Below are positions 5,967-8,591 of a DNA stretch of 8,591 nucleotides, piece by piece. The notes beneath the pieces were generated by a model. It ran no database searches and had not been told where the DNA came from. It saw only the letters and a program-made list of their open reading frames with translations. Source of the stretch: Armatimonadota bacterium (GTDB lineage: Bacteria > Armatimonadota > JAAZEB01); NCBI GenBank assembly GCA_012841485.1, contig DUUU01000582.1:1-8591 (forward strand). Reading direction: 5' to 3'. The position numbers and the translations under genes were made by a program. Position 1 is the stretch's first letter; each line of letters begins with the position of its first letter.

Positions 5967-7028
5967 ATGCGACAGTCAGCGGCGTGGTTACTGGTGGCAG
6001 GCTTGCTGTGCGCGGCAGGATGCCAGCGCATGGTGGCAAAAACCGGCTCGCCTCCCACGGCGCCGGCCACGGGGCCCGCGTCCGGGGAGACATTGCATGC
6101 GGGATCCGCGACGGCGGTGCCTGTCGCGGGCAGGGATGCGGATACTCAAGTCGCCGTTCGCCCGCCGGGCGTATCCGAGCCAGCGCCGGCCAGCACGCCC
6201 TCTGCGAGGGTGCCCGAGGTGCGCACAGTGCCCCAGCCGAAGCCGCGCGCCGGCAAGGAGATCGTCATCGCCTGGGAAGCCTCCCTGATGTATCTTCTCG
6301 AGGATGGGAAGCTGGTTGGGAAGCCCCTGATCGTGAATGGCGCCAAGCGGCAATACCTCCGTCCCGAGCACCTGGGCGAGTTCAAGATCACCGAGAAGAA
6401 GCGCCTGAAGCGCTCCAATCTCTACGACGTCAACGGTGATCCCCTTCCAGACAAGAGGATGGCCTCCCAATCGGGCGCGGTGATGCGCAACTGGATGCGC
6501 CTGGGAAATCTCGCTGTCGGGCTGCACTACTCCCCGGCATTCCGGTTCTATCGCAGTCCCGGCGCCAGGCACCGCTCGCACGGATGCTACCGAATGGGAC
6601 GCAAATCCTCGGACTACGTCTTCAAATGGGCGCCCATCGGCACGCCGGTGCATGTGGTGCGCTACCTGGGCGGGACGGAGTGGCAGTTCCTCGTCGCGCA
6701 GACGCCCGCAGAGCTGCTCCCGGGGAATCAGGCGTCGCGAGCGGCCTCTGCTCCCGCGCGCCGGTCGGCGCCATCGCGCTCTACGGGCGCGGGCAAGCCG
6801 GCCCGCAAGGCCGCGGCCGCGAAGCCACGGAATCCGGCGCCGGTGCCCGAGCCCGTCGTGTCCGAGCCGGTTCCAGCGCCCGCGCCGGAGCCAGCCACGG
6901 CAGAGCCGCCACAGAGCGCGGAGCCAGAGCCCATGCCTGCGCGTGCGCTGGATAGCAGCGCGAACTTTCCCACCGCTCCCGAAACGGAGCCGGCACCGCC
7001 GATCAAGCCTCCAGAGCCCGCGCCGTAA
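5967..7028 (+). CDS. L,D-transpeptidase (YkuD) lipoprotein
   Basis: This 353-residue envelope protein has a signal peptide with hydrophobic core WLLVAGLLCAAG and lipobox AAGC, so C19 would be lipidated. A proline/alanine-rich linker (about 23-93) leads to the YkuD domain (about 95-250). The motif H-x16-SHGCYRM is seen, with H187, S204, H205 and nucleophile C207; H-x14-17-(S/T)HGC is the family signature. Such enzymes form 3-3 peptidoglycan cross-links or attach lipoproteins to the wall, using the tetrapeptide donor. The domain opens with KEIVIAWEASLMYLLEDGKLVGKPLIVNG, typical of the family. The tail from about 256 to 353 is low-complexity Pro/Ala/Glu repeats with an early Lys/Arg cluster, probably a wall-spanning or interaction spacer. 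The start is ATG 5967 with GAGAGG (and GGAGG) upstream. It diverges from the zinc-ribbon gene across 259 bp, where I see no convincing promoter. The 5'-3' neighbours do not specify its partner. Confidence 0.92.
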   Translation: MRQSAAWLLVAGLLCAAGCQRMVAKTGSPPTAPATGPASGETLHAGSATAVPVAGRDADTQVAVRPPGVSEPAPASTPSARVPEVRTVPQPKPRAGKEIVIAWEASLMYLLEDGKLVGKPLIVNGAKRQYLRPEHLGEFKITEKKRLKRSNLYDVNGDPLPDKRMASQSGAVMRNWMRLGNLAVGLHYSPAFRFYRSPGARHRSHGCYRMGRKSSDYVFKWAPIGTPVHVVRYLGGTEWQFLVAQTPAELLPGNQASRAASAPARRSAPSRSTGAGKPARKAAAAKPRNPAPVPEPVVSEPVPAPAPEPATAEPPQSAEPEPMPARALDSSANFPTAPETEPAPPIKPPEPAP

Positions 7029-7057
7029 GTCTGGTCATGGATGCGGCCTGTGGATCC

Positions 7058-7081
7058 GGGGCGTTCCGCACGGAACGCTCC
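7058..7081 (+). terminator. Hairpin after the transpeptidase gene, possible terminator
   Basis: GCGTTCC (7061-7067) pairs with GGAACGC (7072-7078) around a GCAC loop, and three outer pairs (one G-U) extend the stem to ten. It starts 30 nt after the stop codon. There is no T-run after it, so intrinsic termination is not assured. The core is a near-perfect palindrome and could instead be a protein site. Confidence 0.35.
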
Positions 7082-7421
7082 CGCCACGCGCATCATCCTG
7101 AACCCGCGCCGCGCCGAGAATCGCATCCATCCAGGCATTGAATCCCCTCTCTGAGCAACCTTTGCGCAGAATCGTTGTCCTACTAAGAGTGAGTCTTGTC
7201 AATACGGTATGCTTCGCCCGGGAAAGCGAGTGACCTGGGGCGACTCCGCATCCTTCATCGCGACGTGCCCCATCGATCCGGGGTCCACCTTGGATGACTG
7301 CGCTCGGTCGCCGGTCGGCCACGCAAGATGCGACTGCGGGCGGCCGCGAGGGCGCTGTGGTTTCCGCTCCCCGCCACGCCAGGAGTGGCCGGGATATTGC
7401 CCCAAGAGATCAGACCGCGGG

Positions 7422-7440
7422 CCCTCCACCGAGGGGTGGA
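7422..7440 (+). other. Two mutually exclusive hairpins
   Basis: CCCTC (7422-7426) can pair with GAGGG (7431-7435). Alternatively, TCCACC (7425-7430) can pair with GGTGGA (7435-7440) around a GAGG loop. The two cannot form together. They sit just before the AT-rich patch and the T-run, an arrangement like a switching leader, though short stems in GC-rich DNA can be chance. Confidence 0.35.
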
Positions 7441-7457
7441 ATACGATTTGTTTAGTC

Positions 7458-7577
7458 ATGGACTCTATTAGCACAGGGGTTTTCAACCTTATTTTTCATA
7501 TAGGGCTGTTAGTTGGGTGCATGGGCGTGCCGGTTGCCGCAGAGTATCCGGTGGAGGCTGGGTATGCCTGTGCGTAA
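7458..7577 (+). CDS. Possible 39-residue leader peptide
   Basis: An ATG at 7458 opens a frame ending with TAA at 7575-7577, overlapping the start of the TamB-like gene (7564) by 14 nt in another frame. The peptide has a hydrophobic core (VFNLIFHIGLLVGC) followed by VPVAAEY, resembling a signal peptide. No good ribosome site lies just upstream (a purine run is about 20 nt away), and no family is recognised. It may be chance, or a small membrane peptide coupled to the next gene. Confidence 0.25.
   Translation: MDSISTGVFNLIFHIGLLVGCMGVPVAAEYPVEAGYACA
7476..7496 (+). terminator. Weak terminator-like hairpin with T-run
   Basis: GGGGTT-TTC-AACCTT forms a six-pair stem (two G-U) followed by ATTTTT. 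It lies 68 bp before the TamB-like gene. It could end a short RNA or attenuate the downstream gene; the stem is weak. Confidence 0.3.
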
Positions 7578-8591
7578 CCGATGGACGCGCCTGCCGATCC
7601 TGCTGACGTTCGTCTTGCTCGCAGCATGGGTGTGCGCTCGCGTCTACCGGGCAGGCCACGGGATGCTGCGCCACCTGGAGCAGGTGGTGGAGCCGGAGCT
7701 AGAACGACAGCTCGGACGAGACGTGGAGATTGGGCGCGTCTACGTCTCCGGGTTGCGTCGCGTGGTTGTCGAGGATCTGGTCATCCCGGATGGGAAGACG
7801 CTGAAGTCGGGCGTCCTCATGCGCGTCCCGCGCGCGTCCATTGATTTCGGGATCCTGGAGCTGTGGCATCACCGGGAGACGCCGGCAGCGGCGATCTCGT
7901 CAGTCCGAATTGAGTCTCCGCAGCTCTCTTTGACCCGCAGCGAGTCCGGCGAATGGAACGTGGCGAGCTTGCTTGAGGGCTCAACCGGTGCGTCCCTTTG
8001 GAAGGGCTTCCACGGCAGGGTGAGCCTAGCCGGGGGCCGCGTCACCGTGCGCGACCATGTGGCGGGTAAAGGCGTCATCACCACGCAGCTCCGCGATCTC
8101 GCCGTCTCTGTGGATGCCGGGGAGCGAACACGGCTTCAGGTGCAGGCCTCAGCCGCCGCTGGGAGCGCGCTCCATCGGGTCGCGGTTTCCGGCTCCTATC
8201 GGTTGGATCGCGGTGACCTGGATCTGCGCGCCGAGTTCGATGGCGCTGATCTGCCATTCTGGCAGCACTATAGCGATGCGGCACCGGCCTTGCCCGCGCG
8301 TAGCGGCAAGGCGAGCGGTCACGTGCGCGTCACTCGGAAGTCTGGCGGTGAGCTGCGCATCGAGGGAGAGGCCCGCGCCGAGCAAGTGGTGATGACCCCG
8401 GAGCCGCTGCATGAGCCGCTGGTGGCGAAGACGCTCTCCATCCAATTCGTTGGCCCGCGGCTGACGCTGCGCGCGGAGGGGAGCGCGGGGCGGATTCCGA
8501 TCACGGCGAGCGGATCGCTTCTTCTGCGCCAGGAGGATACGCTCCTCAACCTGCGCTTCCGGGCGCCTCGCCTCGCGGACGCGGATGCCCG
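7564..8591 (+). CDS. TamB/AsmA-like envelope protein, N-terminal part (truncated by window)
   Basis: The frame from ATG 7564 stays open for 342 codons to the right edge with no stop; only the N-terminal part is visible. GGAGG at 7553-7557 lies six bases upstream. Residues 10-25 (LPILLTFVLLAAWVCA) form a signal anchor after a basic N-terminus. A family-typical segment then follows: LERQLGRDVEIGRVYVSGLRRVVVEDLVI, and SVRIESPQLSLTRSESGEWNVASLLE at about 116-141. The pattern 'I...P.l.l.r...G.wNva.ll' is shared by AsmA, TamB and related DUF748/DUF490 proteins. These are long, beta-rich inner-membrane-anchored periplasmic proteins, thought to move lipid or help outer-membrane assembly. The remainder is amphipathic beta-rich sequence (e.g. 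VRVTRKSGGELRIEGEA), consistent with a beta-taco groove. Whether it is TamB-like or an AsmA paralogue cannot be told from this part. Confidence 0.8.
   Translation, partial: MPVRNRWTRLPILLTFVLLAAWVCARVYRAGHGMLRHLEQVVEPELERQLGRDVEIGRVYVSGLRRVVVEDLVIPDGKTLKSGVLMRVPRASIDFGILELWHHRETPAAAISSVRIESPQLSLTRSESGEWNVASLLEGSTGASLWKGFHGRVSLAGGRVTVRDHVAGKGVITTQLRDLAVSVDAGERTRLQVQASAAAGSALHRVAVSGSYRLDRGDLDLRAEFDGADLPFWQHYSDAAPALPARSGKASGHVRVTRKSGGELRIEGEARAEQVVMTPEPLHEPLVAKTLSIQFVGPRLTLRAEGSAGRIPITASGSLLLRQEDTLLNLRFRAPRLADADA

Larger units (their letters stand above)
7029..7563. other. 535-bp region without a supported gene
   Basis: No recognisable protein, tRNA or known riboswitch was seen here. It holds a hairpin after the transpeptidase gene, two alternative hairpins near 7422-7440, an AT-rich patch (7441-7515) in an otherwise GC-rich window, a T-run at 7492-7496 and a small possible reading frame. 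Open frames on both strands are short and lack family-like sequence. The promoter of the downstream gene should lie here, but no clear -35/-10 pair was found. Confidence 0.6.

Noticed and set aside
5110..6439. Long plus-strand frames (392 and 348 codons)
   Set aside because: They are Arg/Pro-rich and antisense to the BON and zinc-ribbon genes and out of frame with the transpeptidase; shadows.
7061..7078. GTTCC-N4-GGAAC as a LexA box
   Set aside because: Half-sites are in the opposite orientation to known boxes, and it lies after a gene rather than at a promoter.
7174..7202. Minus-strand TTGACA as an antisense promoter
   Set aside because: The -35 is perfect, but no acceptable -10 lies 16-19 bp downstream.
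7199..7486. Minus-strand 95-codon frame in the non-coding region
   Set aside because: It starts with TTG, shows no recognisable motif or fold pattern and lacks a supporting promoter.

Overview
This is a high-GC bacterial window with compact genes. The organism is most likely diderm: it encodes a lipobox-bearing L,D-transpeptidase and a TamB/AsmA-like envelope protein. The mix (aspartate-oxidase NAD synthesis, bacterial folate synthesis, a TamB-like protein not next to TamA in what is visible) would suit Armatimonadota or a related deep lineage. That placement is a weak inference, because no marker gene here settles it. I see no mobile element, CRISPR array, tRNA or rRNA.

Layout. 3-1118 (+) is the 3' end of an unrecognised protein with a FlgT_C-like terminal beta domain. 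Next comes dinB (1264-2445, +) behind a textbook sigma-70 promoter (TTGCCT-17-TATAAT) decorated with three CCGCGTGC copies. A second strong promoter (TTGACT-17-TACACT, extended -10) overlaps a 19-bp perfect dyad and drives folB (2631-3044, +). nadB (3174-4769, +) follows 129 bp later, probably read from the same promoter. On the minus strand, converging on nadB, are a 74-aa zinc-ribbon protein (5483-5707) and a three-BON-domain protein (4783-5442), 40 bp apart and probably one transcript. Diverging from them is an L,D-transpeptidase lipoprotein (5967-7028, +). A 535-bp non-coding stretch (7029-7563) with possible RNA structure precedes a TamB/AsmA-like gene (7564 onward, +) that runs off the window.

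The genes are not one pathway. The first half is housekeeping: translesion synthesis, folate and de novo NAD. The second half is envelope: peptidoglycan cross-linking or lipoprotein attachment, and a TamB-like protein. The most interesting material is regulatory: repeats and dyads placed exactly on two promoters, and an unexplained, possibly attenuator-like leader before the TamB-like gene. I found no clear new defence or catalytic system.
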